Positions 15,377 through 24,856 of a stretch of 64,000 bases of DNA are shown piece after piece. This stretch comes from Brevibacillus choshinensis. GTDB taxonomy: Bacteria > Bacillota > Bacilli > Brevibacillales > Brevibacillaceae. The position numbers and the translations under genes are program-made. The stretch spans positions 1,518,001-1,582,000 of the forward strand of contig NZ_CP069127.1 in the NCBI RefSeq assembly GCF_016811915.1, in the 5' to 3' direction. Below the pieces are notes generated by a model that did no database searches, was not told the origin of the DNA, and was given only the letters and a program-made list of their open reading frames with translations. Every line of letters begins with the position of its first letter. Position 1 is the first letter of the stretch.

Positions 15377-15802
15377 ATGAAGAGGAAAAGGAGAACGGAA
15401 ATCCTGATCAACGGCTCCAGGGAGCTGGCAGCCCAATTGGCGGAAGAAATCATCGAACGGTATGACGTGAAAACAATAGAAGTGCCTAATCAAGGGCTGG
15501 TGATGGTCAAAGTCAGGGAAACAGCGCAAAAAAGCTTGTTCTATCTCGGCGAAGTTTTGGTGACCGAGTGCAAAGTGCAAATCAACGGCTCGATTGGATT
15601 GGGAATCCTCCACTCGCATGACAGGGAGCGGGCCTATCAGCTGGCAGTCATCGACGCTGCTTATGAAGCGGGACTAAAAGAGACCGCGGACTGGACGGAG
15701 AGACTGATCCACGAAGAAGCGGAGTGTCACAAACGTCGATTGGCCGATCAGAGCGGCGTACTGAAGACGAAGGTCAGCTTTGAAACCATGGATGAAGAGT
15801 AG
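15377..15802 (+). CDS. phnG: C-P lyase complex subunit PhnG
   Basis: A 141-residue subunit of the PhnGHIJ core complex, which with PhnL and PhnM converts phosphonates to ribose phosphonate triphosphate. Family motifs are RTEILINGSRELAAQLAEE, LVMVKVRETAQKSLFYLGEVL and GLGILHSHDRERAYQLAVID. AGGGAGGC lies before the ATG. It opens the phnGHIJKMLDCE1E2 operon, directly under the Pho-box promoter, and is followed by phnH after 12 bases. Confidence 0.95.
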   Translation: MKRKRRTEILINGSRELAAQLAEEIIERYDVKTIEVPNQGLVMVKVRETAQKSLFYLGEVLVTECKVQINGSIGLGILHSHDRERAYQLAVIDAAYEAGLKETADWTERLIHEEAECHKRRLADQSGVLKTKVSFETMDEE

Positions 15803-15814
15803 GGAGGGAAACCA

Positions 15815-16414
15815 ATGAGCCTGGACATTGTTCATGATATACAGACGGCTTATCGCAGCGTGCTTGATTCCCTGTCACGACCAGGAGTTGTCTCCAATCT
15901 GACGGAACAGGCAAGCCGTGTAGACATCGAGAGCGGCTGCTTCGAGGCGACGCTGATTCTGGCGCTGATGCTGCTCGATACGGAAGTGACGTTTGCTGTC
16001 GTGGCAGACGGGGAGCAGCAGGAGCTGGTCACCCGATTGTTCAACCAGCTGACGTACGCCAAGTCGGTGGAGATCGACCAAGCCGACTATGCATTCGTAC
16101 TGAGCAGTGCGAAAGCAGAACAGCTCGAAGCGGCGCTGGAAATGGCGAAGACAGGTGAGCTGATCAACCCGCACGAATCGGCGACTATCGTTGTGGAGGC
16201 TGATCTTGTCAGTCAGGAAAAGGGCTTGGTGCTGAGAGGACCTGGCATTGAGACGGAAACTGTCGCCCGCGTCGAGCGCAGCGGCGAGTGGCTGCGGGTG
16301 AGAGCAGAGAAAAACGAGGAATTCCCTTTGGGGATCGATATTCTTTTCGTGGATCGGGAACATCGGCTGTTGGGATTGCCCCGCACGACAAAAGTAGAGC
16401 AGGTGATCGAATAA
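15815..16414 (+). CDS. phnH: C-P lyase complex subunit PhnH
   Basis: A 199-residue subunit of the C-P lyase core. Family features are the N-terminal DIQTAYRSVLDSLSRPGVV, LILALMLLDTEVTFAVV, GLVLRGPGIETE and the C-terminal FPLGIDILFVDREHRLLGLP. GGGAGGGAAACC precedes the ATG. It ends one base before the phnI start, so translation is probably coupled. Confidence 0.95.
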   Translation: MSLDIVHDIQTAYRSVLDSLSRPGVVSNLTEQASRVDIESGCFEATLILALMLLDTEVTFAVVADGEQQELVTRLFNQLTYAKSVEIDQADYAFVLSSAKAEQLEAALEMAKTGELINPHESATIVVEADLVSQEKGLVLRGPGIETETVARVERSGEWLRVRAEKNEEFPLGIDILFVDREHRLLGLPRTTKVEQVIE

Positions 16415-17542
16415 ATGGGCTACGTAGCGGTTAAAGGCGGCACGCTCGCCATCGAGGAGTCGATCAAACGGTTGAAGTACGAAAGGGTCAAAAGAGGAAC
16501 GGTGCTCGCGATCGCCGATATCGAAGGCGGCATGAGAGGGCTGATCGATCAGGTCATGTCAGAAGGAAGCATCTATGATGAGACACTGGCAGCCATCGCC
16601 ATCAAGCAGGCAGAGGGAAACCCGGAGGAAGCGGTCTTTTTGCTTCGCGCCTACCGCTCTACACTCCCGAGAAAGCACTATTCGCACCCGGTTGACACGG
16701 AGCAGATGTGGATCGAGCGGCGCATTTCCGCCAGCTTTAAAAACATCCCAGGCGGCCAGATTCTCGGAGCGACCCAAGACTATACCCATCGCTTGCTCGA
16801 CTTTGACCTGACGGATGAGACACGGGCGGAAGCGCAAGGCTGGCTGGCTGATTTTTACGAGGATCTGGAGCGGCAGGAAAAGCAGCAGGGCCTGATTCGT
16901 TACCCGAAAGTGATGGACTATTTGCGCAAGGAAGGCTTGCTCGCGGATTGCGAGGATCAGGATCAGGAGCCGGACGACGTCACGAGAAAGAGCCTGAGCT
17001 TCCCATCTGCGCGCAGCCAGCGCTTGCAGGTATTGACGAGAGGTCAGACGGGAGCTGTCACGTCACTCGCTTATGCGGTCATCCGTGCCTACGGGGTGAT
17101 TCACCCGACCGTCGGGGAATTGCGCGTCGGACAGATGCCGATCTACATTGACAATCCGATTCATCCGGATACAGAGGACGAGGATACGTATTTCATCGGG
17201 GCCGTCAAGCTGACAGAAGCGGAGATGATCGTTCCGGTGACTGTCGAGAGGGAACGCGGCAAAAAAGAAATTGAATTTCAAATCGGGTATGGACTGTGCT
17301 ACGGCCAAAACGAAACCAAGGCGATCGCCATGGGGATTTTGGACAACAGCCTGGAAAAAGGCAACCCGGAGTATCCGACGAGCGATGAGGAATTCGTCTT
17401 GTTCCACATCGATTCGGTGGAGTCGACAGGCTTTATCTCTCATTTGAAAATGCCGCATTACGTCACCTTCCAATCGAAGCTGGACAGTGCACGCAAGACG
17501 AAACGCCAGGCAAGCGGCGGGCAAGAGGAGGCCAATCGATGA
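16415..17542 (+). CDS. phnI: C-P lyase complex subunit PhnI
   Basis: A 375-residue subunit that, within the core complex, carries the nucleosidase activity displacing adenine from ATP by phosphonate. Typical motifs are MGYVAVKGGTLAIEESI, AVFLLRAYRSTLPRKHYS, GGQILGATQDYTHRLLDF and the late IGYGLCYGQNETKAIAM. It begins immediately after the phnH stop and overlaps phnJ by the ATGA tetranucleotide. The length matches the family. Confidence 0.95.
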   Translation: MGYVAVKGGTLAIEESIKRLKYERVKRGTVLAIADIEGGMRGLIDQVMSEGSIYDETLAAIAIKQAEGNPEEAVFLLRAYRSTLPRKHYSHPVDTEQMWIERRISASFKNIPGGQILGATQDYTHRLLDFDLTDETRAEAQGWLADFYEDLERQEKQQGLIRYPKVMDYLRKEGLLADCEDQDQEPDDVTRKSLSFPSARSQRLQVLTRGQTGAVTSLAYAVIRAYGVIHPTVGELRVGQMPIYIDNPIHPDTEDEDTYFIGAVKLTEAEMIVPVTVERERGKKEIEFQIGYGLCYGQNETKAIAMGILDNSLEKGNPEYPTSDEEFVLFHIDSVESTGFISHLKMPHYVTFQSKLDSARKTKRQASGGQEEANR

Positions 17543-18402
17543 GCGACTACAACTTTGCATTTTTTGATGAAGGTTCCAAGAGAGAGATCAGGAGAGCGAC
17601 CTTGAAGGCTGTCGCCATCCCGGGCTATCAGGTTCCGTTTGCTTCCAGAGAAATGCCGATCGGCAGAGGATGGGGCACCGGCGGCTTGCAGCTGACACTC
17701 TCGCTAGTGGGCAAGAGGGATGTGCTCAAGGTCATCGACCAAGGATCCGATGAGTCCGTCAATGCCGTCAACATCAAAAAGCTGGTGCAGAAAACGACGG
17801 GAATCCGAGAGACCGAAGAGACGAGCGAAGCGACGATCATCCAGTCACGCCACCGGATTCCGGAAATTCCGCTGCATGCCCATCAAATCATGGTGCTGCA
17901 GGTCCCGATCTGCGAACCGCTGCGCGAATACGAACCAAGCGAGTTTGAAACGAAAAAGCTGCACGGCGAAAAGGAATACAGCGGGGCATGGCTGATGCTG
18001 TTTGAGCAAATCATGCGTTACGGCAGCATGTCGACCGGAGCCGCACACCCGGTGATGGTCCAAGACCGCTACGTCATGACGCCGAGCCCAATTCCGCGCT
18101 TTGACAATCCGAAGATGAATCATTCCGAGGCATTGATTCTGCTCGGTGCAGGCCGCGAGAAAAAAGTGTTCGCCGTACCGCCCTACACCAAGGTCGTCTC
18201 GTTGGCCTTTGACGATTATCCCTTCCAGGTGGAGTCTTCCTCGAAGCAAATCTGCACGGCGTGCGGTGCGACGGGAGTGTTCATGGATGAGCTGGTGGAG
18301 GAGGACACGGGAGAGACGTACCACCAATGCAATGACACCAGCTACTGTCTGTCCCGACTGAACAGTCAAGTGAAGCTAGTGGAGGTGACCGTTCATGGAT
18401 GA
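17539..18402 (+). CDS. phnJ: C-P lyase PhnJ, radical SAM enzyme
   Basis: A 287-residue enzyme that cleaves the carbon-phosphorus bond of ribose 1-phosphonate 5-phosphate, releasing the alkane and the 1,2-cyclic phosphate. The C-terminal cysteine cluster is C-x2-C-x21-C-x5-C (starting QICTACGATG and ending HQCNDTSYC), as in the E. coli enzyme, and binds the 4Fe-4S cluster. The glycine-rich GRGWGTGGLQ segment near residue 40 holds the glycine proposed to form the glycyl radical. It overlaps phnI by 4 bases and phnK by 8. Confidence 0.96.
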   Translation: MSDYNFAFFDEGSKREIRRATLKAVAIPGYQVPFASREMPIGRGWGTGGLQLTLSLVGKRDVLKVIDQGSDESVNAVNIKKLVQKTTGIRETEETSEATIIQSRHRIPEIPLHAHQIMVLQVPICEPLREYEPSEFETKKLHGEKEYSGAWLMLFEQIMRYGSMSTGAAHPVMVQDRYVMTPSPIPRFDNPKMNHSEALILLGAGREKKVFAVPPYTKVVSLAFDDYPFQVESSSKQICTACGATGVFMDELVEEDTGETYHQCNDTSYCLSRLNSQVKLVEVTVHG

Positions 18403-19240
18403 ATTCGCGAAGCCGCTGTTGTCGGTCCGCCGTGTAAACAAGCAGTTTGGCAACGGCTGCGATCATTGCAGCACCCTCACGACGGACAGCTTGAACAAAA
18501 ACTTTTGCCCGATTTGCGGCACCGTCTACTCCTGCCAGGACATCACCTTTGACCTGTACCCCGGAGAGGTTCTCGGGATCGTCGGAGAAAGCGGAAGCGG
18601 GAAGTCGACGCTGATGAGATGTCTCTACTTCGATCAGGAGGTCACGAGCGGTGAAGCCTACATCCGTACCTATCAGGGCGGCGGCAAAAACATGTTCGAG
18701 GAATCCGCGCAGCAGAAGCGATACATTCGCAACCACGTGCTCGGCAAGGTGTATCAGAATCCGCTCCTGGGTCTGCGCATGAATTTTTCCGCGATCGGCA
18801 ATATTGCGGAAAAGCTGATTGCAGCCGGCGGCCGGCATGTCGGGGCGATGGAGGAACGCGGATGTGAGCTGCTCGAGCACGTCAATATCCCGACCTACCG
18901 GATGAAGGAAGCGCCGAAAAACTTTTCGGGCGGGATGCAGCAGCGGGTCCAGATCGCCAAGGCGCTGTCCAACAATCCGCCGATCCTGCTCTTGGATGAA
19001 GTGACGACAGGACTGGACTTGTCCGTGCAGGCGAGCGTGCTGGATTTGATCAAGCAGCTGCAGCGCGAGCTGAGTATCAGCATCATCATCGTTTCGCATG
19101 ACCTGGGAGTCATCCGCATGCTGGCAGACCGCACGATGGTCATGCTGGATGGCAAAGTAGTCGAGCAGGGCCTGACCGACCAAATTCTCGAAGACCCGCA
19201 GCATCCGTATACCCAGCAACTCGTGCATTCCCTGGTATAG
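18395..19240 (+). CDS. phnK: Phosphonate C-P lyase ATP-binding protein PhnK with cysteine-rich insertion
   Basis: A 281-residue ABC-type ATPase that docks on the C-P lyase core. It has Walker A GESGSGKST, the signature region NFSGGMQQRVQIAKAL and Walker B ILLLDEVTTGLD. Between residues about 20 and 47 there is an insertion with C22-x2-C25, C38-x2-C41 and C47, placed before the first strand leading to Walker A. It looks like a small zinc-binding knuckle. The E. coli protein (about 252 residues) lacks it, which accounts for the greater length here. Whether it binds metal is inference. Confidence 0.93.
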   Translation: MDEFAKPLLSVRRVNKQFGNGCDHCSTLTTDSLNKNFCPICGTVYSCQDITFDLYPGEVLGIVGESGSGKSTLMRCLYFDQEVTSGEAYIRTYQGGGKNMFEESAQQKRYIRNHVLGKVYQNPLLGLRMNFSAIGNIAEKLIAAGGRHVGAMEERGCELLEHVNIPTYRMKEAPKNFSGGMQQRVQIAKALSNNPPILLLDEVTTGLDLSVQASVLDLIKQLQRELSISIIIVSHDLGVIRMLADRTMVMLDGKVVEQGLTDQILEDPQHPYTQQLVHSLV

Positions 19241-19275
19241 ATATTCAGGCCCTATCAGAAACGGAGGAACGACGC

Positions 19276-20454
19276 GTGTATGTAATCACCAATGGGAAAA
19301 TCGTCATGGAGGAAGGAATCCTGAACGGATTCGATCTGCTCCTATTCGGAAATCGAATCGAGCGAATCGCGCGTACAGGAGAGCTGGACTCACTGATTGG
19401 CGCAGAAGTCATCGATGCCAAAGGCGGATACGTTTCCCCTGGCTTCATCGACCTTCATTCCGATTATATCGAGCATATGGCAGCCCCTCGGTCAACCTCG
19501 CTGATGGATTTTCAACTGAGCCTCCGAGAGGCAGAGAAGCAGCTGATCTCGCACGGCATCACGACGATGTACCACTCGCTCTCCCTGTACAAAGGGTCCG
19601 AGTACAACTACAAGCCGATCCGCCAGCCGGAGAACGTCCGCAAATTCATCGATCTGGTCGATCAGACGCGTCATACCAAGCATCTGGTGCGCCATCGACT
19701 GCACGCCCGTTTTGAGATCGACAATCTGGATCAAATCGATAATCTGAAAGGCTTTATTGCGGAGCGAAAAGTCCATCTCGTGTCGTTCATGGACCATACG
19801 CCGGGGCAGGGGCAATACCGCGATCTGGAAATGTATCGCAAAACGATCAAAGGCTACGGCAACATGACAGACGAGGAAATCGATGCCATGATCGCAAACC
19901 GCCAGGCGCAGAGCAAGATGACGATCGAAGGAATACGGGAGGTCGCCGAGATGGCGCAGGAAGTGGCGATCTCCATTGCCTCCCACGACGATGACAGCAT
20001 CGAAAAGGTCGAGCTGGTCCAGACGTTCGGCGCGACGATCAGCGAATTCCCGATTACGCTGGAAATTGCGAAAAAAGCGAAGGAGCAAGGCATGTACACC
20101 ATTGCAGGTGCACCGAACGTCATGCTTGGCGGCTCTCACAACGGCAACCTGTCGGCGGCAGATGCGATCCAGCAGGATTGCATCGACATCCTGTGCAGCG
20201 ATTACTATCCGGCAGCCATGCTGCACGCCATTTTTGAACTGAACAAAAGCTGCGGACTCGATCTGTCCGAGATGTTCAAACTGGTCACGATCAACCCAGC
20301 CAAGGCAGTCGGACTGGACAAGGAGATCGGCTCGATCCGGGAAGGGAAAAAGGCTGACCTCTTGATCATCGAAAAAATCGATCCGGACTTCCCTGTGATT
20401 ACAGCCGTGTTTGTGGATGGCGAGCTCGTCCAGAAGACCAATTACCGCATTTGA
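19276..20454 (+). CDS. phnM: Alpha-D-ribose 1-methylphosphonate 5-triphosphate diphosphatase PhnM
   Basis: A 392-residue amidohydrolase-superfamily enzyme that removes pyrophosphate from the ribose phosphonate triphosphate made by PhnGHIL. Metal ligands are visible in SPGFIDLHSDYIEHM, HGITTMYHSL, SFMDHTPGQG and ASHDDDS, with the late LCSDYYPAAML. The GTG at 19276 has ACGGAGG 8 bases upstream. It sits between phnK and phnL, a different order from E. coli (phnKLM). Confidence 0.95.
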   Translation: MYVITNGKIVMEEGILNGFDLLLFGNRIERIARTGELDSLIGAEVIDAKGGYVSPGFIDLHSDYIEHMAAPRSTSLMDFQLSLREAEKQLISHGITTMYHSLSLYKGSEYNYKPIRQPENVRKFIDLVDQTRHTKHLVRHRLHARFEIDNLDQIDNLKGFIAERKVHLVSFMDHTPGQGQYRDLEMYRKTIKGYGNMTDEEIDAMIANRQAQSKMTIEGIREVAEMAQEVAISIASHDDDSIEKVELVQTFGATISEFPITLEIAKKAKEQGMYTIAGAPNVMLGGSHNGNLSAADAIQQDCIDILCSDYYPAAMLHAIFELNKSCGLDLSEMFKLVTINPAKAVGLDKEIGSIREGKKADLLIIEKIDPDFPVITAVFVDGELVQKTNYRI

Positions 20455-20492
20455 AAGACTCCGAACAAGTCAGGCGAAAGCAGGGTGATAGG

Positions 20493-21218
20493 GTGGAACA
20501 CATACTGGCCATCGAGAATATGACCAAGTCGTTTACGTTGCACAACATAGACAAGCACATCAAGGCGATCGAACAGATCGACATTCACGTCAAGGAAGGG
20601 GAATTTGTCGGCATCACTGGTAAAAGCGGGAGCGGGAAATCGACCGTTTTGAAATGCATCTACCGCACCTATCTGCCGCAGGGAGGAAGCATCTGGTACA
20701 ACTCCCGCAAATACGGTCCCATTGATCTCGCTCACGCTTCCGAACGAGAGATGATTGATCTGCGCAAGAACGAGATCGGCTACGTCTCCCAGTTTTTGCA
20801 TGTGATGCCTCGCACGACTGCGCGCGAGCTCGTACAGCATGCGATTCTGGAAATGGGCCGCAGCCAGGAGGTGGCCGAGCGGGAAGCAGAGAACATTCTC
20901 GCACATTTTGAGCTCGACCCGAGTCTGTGGGACAGCTATCCGGCGACTTTTTCCGGTGGAGAAAAGCTGCGCCTGAACATCGCGAGAGCCATGGTGAAGC
21001 GCCCGAGACTCCTGCTCCTCGACGAGCCGACGGCCAGTCTGGACAATGCCTCCAAGATCAAGGTCCGGGAGCTGATGGAGCAGCTGATGAGCGAAGGTAC
21101 GACGATGCTGGGGATTTTCCACGATCTCGAGTTTATGAACAACCTGTGCCACAGAGAGTACAACATGCAAAATGGAAGACTCGTACATGCAGTAGAAATG
21201 CTCGACGCTGGTGTTTGA
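20493..21218 (+). CDS. phnL: C-P lyase ATP-binding protein PhnL
   Basis: A 241-residue ABC-type ATPase of the C-P lyase system. It shows MTKSFTLH, Walker A GKSGSGKST, the PhnL-typical GYVSQFLHVMPRTTA, FSGGEKLRLNIARAM and Walker B LLLDEPTASLD. A GTG at 20493 with an upstream AGGGTGAT is chosen; the frame also opens at a TTG at 20451 overlapping the phnM stop, which would add 14 residues not expected in the family. The ending LCHREYNMQNGRLVHA is intact. Confidence 0.93.
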   Translation: MEHILAIENMTKSFTLHNIDKHIKAIEQIDIHVKEGEFVGITGKSGSGKSTVLKCIYRTYLPQGGSIWYNSRKYGPIDLAHASEREMIDLRKNEIGYVSQFLHVMPRTTARELVQHAILEMGRSQEVAEREAENILAHFELDPSLWDSYPATFSGGEKLRLNIARAMVKRPRLLLLDEPTASLDNASKIKVRELMEQLMSEGTTMLGIFHDLEFMNNLCHREYNMQNGRLVHAVEMLDAGV

Positions 21219-21263
21219 TTTCCGAATCCAAATTCGAATGATCAATCGGGAGGAGTCATTACG

Positions 21264-22307
21264 ATGAAAAAAACATGGTCTTTGATACTCACAGGCATTC
21301 TTGCCGCAGCGGTAGCAGCAGGCTGCTCGACAACGGAAGCAGGCTCTGGCAAAGGGAAAGACACACTCACAATCGCTTGGTTGCCGAACGAATCGGGTGA
21401 AGACATGAAGACCTCCCGTGACGAGATTGGTGCCATGATTGAAAAGGCGACAGGGAAAAAAGTCGAACACAAGACGACGACGGACTACATCATCGCGGTC
21501 GAGTCGATCGCCAATGACAATGCGGACCTGGCTTTCCTTGGCGCGGAAGGCTACATCCAAGCTCACGACAAAAACCAAAAAGTACTCCCTCTCGTCGTAC
21601 CGAGCGGCAAGTCCGGCACACTGGAGGACGCGGTTTATTACAGCTGGCTTAACGTGAAAAAAGGAAATGAAGATCAATACAAGAGCGGCGACGGTTTTTC
21701 CATCGACAATATCGCAGGCAAGAAGTTCTCATTCGTTTCCAACAGCTCTACTTCCGGCTTTAAAGTCCCTTCTGCCGGGATCGTCTCCCATTTCGGCAAG
21801 CAGGATGCTTTCAAAGCACTGAAGGCGGATGATTTGCTCGAAGGCGGCTCCGGCAAATTCTTCAGCGAAGTGCTGTACGGCGGCTCCCACCAAGGCTCCG
21901 CGGTCAACCTGCTTACGGGCAAAGCGGATGTAGCGGCTTTTTGCGATACATGCGTCAATAATTACGTTGAATTGGCAGATGGAGAGAAAAACAAGCCAGG
22001 TGCGGTCTACAGAGTCAAACAAGGCGCTGCCGAGCCATTTAACACGCTGGTAGGCCAGGAATTTGTATCCATCGCCGTTACACCTGTATTGAACGCTCCT
22101 TTTGTGATCAACACAGGTACCGTGAGCGAAGAAGACAAAAACAAGATCTTGGCTGCCTTCACCGCAGCGGATACGGCAAACAATCCGAAGATCTTCGCTC
22201 CAAAGGACAGCAAGGAGACAGCCATTTACGAGAAGTCTTCGGGCAATGAAAAATTTGTCCAGGTGGAAGACGCGTGGTTCAATCCCGTTCGCGAGCTGGG
22301 GAAATAA
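21264..22307 (+). CDS. phnD: Phosphonate ABC transporter substrate-binding lipoprotein PhnD
   Basis: A 347-residue extracellular lipoprotein of the phosphonate/phosphite-binding family. A signal peptide ends at a lipobox with Cys21 (AVAAGC). Binding-domain motifs are TIAWLPNESGEDMK, the AFLGAEGYI strand, and the anion-contact segment SFVSNSSTSGFKVPS followed by GSHQGSAVNLL and VAAFCDTCVNNYVEL. GGGAGGAG precedes the ATG. It comes before phnC and the two permeases, in the order D-C-E1-E2. Confidence 0.94.
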   Translation: MKKTWSLILTGILAAAVAAGCSTTEAGSGKGKDTLTIAWLPNESGEDMKTSRDEIGAMIEKATGKKVEHKTTTDYIIAVESIANDNADLAFLGAEGYIQAHDKNQKVLPLVVPSGKSGTLEDAVYYSWLNVKKGNEDQYKSGDGFSIDNIAGKKFSFVSNSSTSGFKVPSAGIVSHFGKQDAFKALKADDLLEGGSGKFFSEVLYGGSHQGSAVNLLTGKADVAAFCDTCVNNYVELADGEKNKPGAVYRVKQGAAEPFNTLVGQEFVSIAVTPVLNAPFVINTGTVSEEDKNKILAAFTAADTANNPKIFAPKDSKETAIYEKSSGNEKFVQVEDAWFNPVRELGK

Positions 22308-22336
22308 TGGGACAGACGGAGCGAGGAGAGTCGGCG

Positions 22337-23125
22337 ATGACGACGTTACTGGAGATGAAAAAAGTATCCAAACAATACGGCGTAAACACGAAGGCGTTAT
22401 CCGATGTTGGCTTCTCCGTAAAGGAGGGTGAGTTCATCTCGATCATCGGTCCGTCGGGGGCAGGGAAATCGACCCTCCTGCGCTGCGTCAACCGGATGAT
22501 CGAGGCGAGCAGCGGGGAGATCATTTTCGACGGGCACGATGTGCGTACGAGCAGCAAGCGAGAGCTGAAAATGATCCGCAGAAAGATGGGCATGATCTTT
22601 CAGCATTACAATCTGGTCAATCGCTTGTCGGTGATTGAAAATGTCCTGCACGGACGCCTCGGTTACAAATCGACTCTGGCTGGCATGCTCGGACTCTACC
22701 AGGAGGAGGAAAAGCAGCAGGCCGTGCGGCTGCTGCAGATCCTCGGGCTGGAGGAGCAGATCTACAAGCGGGCAGATCAGCTCAGCGGCGGCCAAAAGCA
22801 GCGCGTCGGAATTGCCCGGGCCCTGATTCAGTCGCCGAAGCTGCTCTTGTGTGATGAGCCGATCGCTTCCTTGGACCCGAATGCTTCGAAGGTCATCATG
22901 GATCATTTGAAAAACATCTCGACAAATATGGGAATCACGGTGCTGATCAATTTGCATCAGGTCGAAGTCGCACTGAAATACTCCGATCGGATTATCGGAG
23001 TGAACAAAGGGAGAGTCGTGTACGACGGCTCCCCGGATGACATCACGACGGATCAGATTCATGAGATCTACGGCTCTGAGATGGGAGATCTGATCATGGA
23101 TGTGGGAGGAAAACATGCAGGCTGA
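22337..23125 (+). CDS. phnC: Phosphonate ABC transporter ATP-binding protein PhnC
   Basis: A 262-residue ATPase with Walker A GPSGAGKST, the PhnC-typical MGMIFQHYNLVNRLSV and GRLGYKSTLAGM, signature QLSGGQKQRVGIARAL and Walker B LLLCDEPIASLDP. The ATG at 22337 has GAGGAG 8 bases upstream; upstream in-frame starts would overlap phnD without a good site. It overlaps phnE1 by 11 bases. Confidence 0.94.
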   Translation: MTTLLEMKKVSKQYGVNTKALSDVGFSVKEGEFISIIGPSGAGKSTLLRCVNRMIEASSGEIIFDGHDVRTSSKRELKMIRRKMGMIFQHYNLVNRLSVIENVLHGRLGYKSTLAGMLGLYQEEEKQQAVRLLQILGLEEQIYKRADQLSGGQKQRVGIARALIQSPKLLLCDEPIASLDPNASKVIMDHLKNISTNMGITVLINLHQVEVALKYSDRIIGVNKGRVVYDGSPDDITTDQIHEIYGSEMGDLIMDVGGKHAG

Positions 23126-23900
23126 TTTTTTTGCCAAACGGCGGAGGAATTCACTCGTCTTCTTTGCCCTGCTCCTTCTGGTCACCCTCGTCTCCATCTT
23201 CATCACGGAGTACGATGTGAAAAAAGGCTTCACGTCGATACCCAAAGCGATTACGTGGTCGTTTTCCAACTTTTATCCGAATGAACAATCATGGGCGAAG
23301 CTCCCCGATATCTTAGGCAAGCTGCAGGAGACGGTACTGATCTCGATTGCGTCGGCATCCGTGGCTTCGCTCTTCGCTCTGTTGTTTGCCATCTTCGGCT
23401 CGGAGACGACGGGCATCAACGGCTTCATGCGAAAAGTGACCCGAATGATCGCCACGCTGTTTCGCAATATTGATGTGTCCGCATGGGCGATGATTTTGCT
23501 GTTCTCATTTGGGCAAAGCGCGCTGACTGGCTACTTTGCCCTGTTCTTCGGCTCCTTCGGTTTTTTGACCAGGGCCTTTACGGAAACGATCGATGAAGTC
23601 AGCAGCAGCTCGGTTGAAGCCTTGCAAGCCACAGGCGCGAGCTACTTCTCCATCATTTTCCAGTCCGTGATTCCGTCTTGCATTCCGCAAATGATCAGCT
23701 GGGTTTTGTTTATGATCGAGACGAATATTCGCAGTGCGACGCTCATCGGCATTTTGACCGGGACGGGAATAGGCTTTGCTTTTAGCCTGTACTACAAAAA
23801 TCTGAACTACCATACGGCCAGTCTCGTTGTACTCGTGGTGGTCATCGCCATCCTGATCATCGAGAATGTGTCCAACTACATTAGGAGGGAGATCTTGTAG
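23115..23900 (+). CDS. phnE: Phosphonate ABC transporter permease PhnE (first copy)
   Basis: A 261-residue inner-membrane permease with about six membrane helices, starting with a helix near residues 14-32. The EAA loop EALQATGASYFSIIFQSVIP couples to PhnC. GGGAGG lies 6 bases before the ATG at 23115. It overlaps the phnC end and the second permease by one base. Two different permeases indicate a heterodimeric channel. Confidence 0.92.
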   Translation: MQADFFAKRRRNSLVFFALLLLVTLVSIFITEYDVKKGFTSIPKAITWSFSNFYPNEQSWAKLPDILGKLQETVLISIASASVASLFALLFAIFGSETTGINGFMRKVTRMIATLFRNIDVSAWAMILLFSFGQSALTGYFALFFGSFGFLTRAFTETIDEVSSSSVEALQATGASYFSIIFQSVIPSCIPQMISWVLFMIETNIRSATLIGILTGTGIGFAFSLYYKNLNYHTASLVVLVVVIAILIIENVSNYIRREIL

Positions 23901-24769
23901 TGGAAATGGAAGAGTCTTTGAAGCCACTGTCCATGGAGTCGAGGGGTCACAAAGGAGCTGCACCAATCAAAGCAATCAAGGTGAAAACCGTCAATCGGGA
24001 AACCATCATCATACAGCTCACCATGCTCATTTTGGCCGTCGCGACGATTTACGGCTTTCTGACGTTCGATTACAAGGATGTCGTGATCGGGGAAGCGTTT
24101 CTCAAATCGTTGGATTCCCTGAAAACCATGCTGCTCGAGCCTCATTTGCAGCACGTAGGGTTCGGCGAAGCGATCTATCAGGTGTTTGTAACCATGGGCC
24201 TGGGATTTCTGACCACGTTGTTCGGCGCGGTGATCGCGTTGTTTTTAGGGCTGCTGGCAGCACGCAACCTCTCCACCCCATTCGCTTCTGCGTTGATTCG
24301 AGGTGTCGTGGCCTTTATTCGGGCGGTCCCTACGGTATTGTGGGTCCTGATCTTTTCCGTCGCTGCCGGTTTGGGGAGCGTGGCGGCCGTCATCGGCATG
24401 ACGTTTCACTCTGTAGGGTATTTGATCAAAGCGTATTCCGAGGCATTCGAAGAGCTGGACAAAGGCGTCATCGAGGCGCTCCGGGCGAGCGGAGCCAACT
24501 GGTGGCAAATCGTCTTTCAGGCGGTCCTGCCTTCGTGCGCTACGTATTTGATTTCCTGGACGTTCCTGCGCTTTGAGATCAACTTCTCTGTCGCAGTGGC
24601 GATGGGGGCAGCGGCAGGAGCAGGCGGGATCGGGTATGACATGTTTATGGCAAGCGGATTTTACTATGAAATGAGAGAAGTGGGCGCGATCACCTACTTC
24701 ATCCTGGCCATTGCCATCCTGCTGGAGATGTTTGCCTTGCGGATCAAGCGGAACATGAAGACCCATTGA
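23900..24769 (+). CDS. phnE: Phosphonate ABC transporter permease PhnE (second copy)
   Basis: A 289-residue permease with a cytoplasmic N-terminal extension of about 40 residues and about six membrane helices. The EAA loop reads EALRASGANWWQIVFQAVLP, and VRAVPTVLW-type helix segments (FIRAVPTVLWVLIFSVAAGL) are typical of PhnE. The GTG at 23900 overlaps the stop of the first permease (TAGTG) and has AGGAGG 11 bases upstream. It is the last phn gene; no clear terminator follows. Confidence 0.92.
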   Translation: MEMEESLKPLSMESRGHKGAAPIKAIKVKTVNRETIIIQLTMLILAVATIYGFLTFDYKDVVIGEAFLKSLDSLKTMLLEPHLQHVGFGEAIYQVFVTMGLGFLTTLFGAVIALFLGLLAARNLSTPFASALIRGVVAFIRAVPTVLWVLIFSVAAGLGSVAAVIGMTFHSVGYLIKAYSEAFEELDKGVIEALRASGANWWQIVFQAVLPSCATYLISWTFLRFEINFSVAVAMGAAAGAGGIGYDMFMASGFYYEMREVGAITYFILAIAILLEMFALRIKRNMKTH

Positions 24770-24856
24770 AAGTCGTGATTCCTTCCATCGAATTGATTGA
24801 TTGGACGGTTCTGGAAATTCCTGATAGTGTAATGGGCAGTATCAGGAGGTGATCCG

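Noticed and set aside
20442..21677. Open frame of 411 codons on the minus strand across phnL and phnD
   Set aside because: It spans two well-supported phn genes on the opposite strand and shows no domain.
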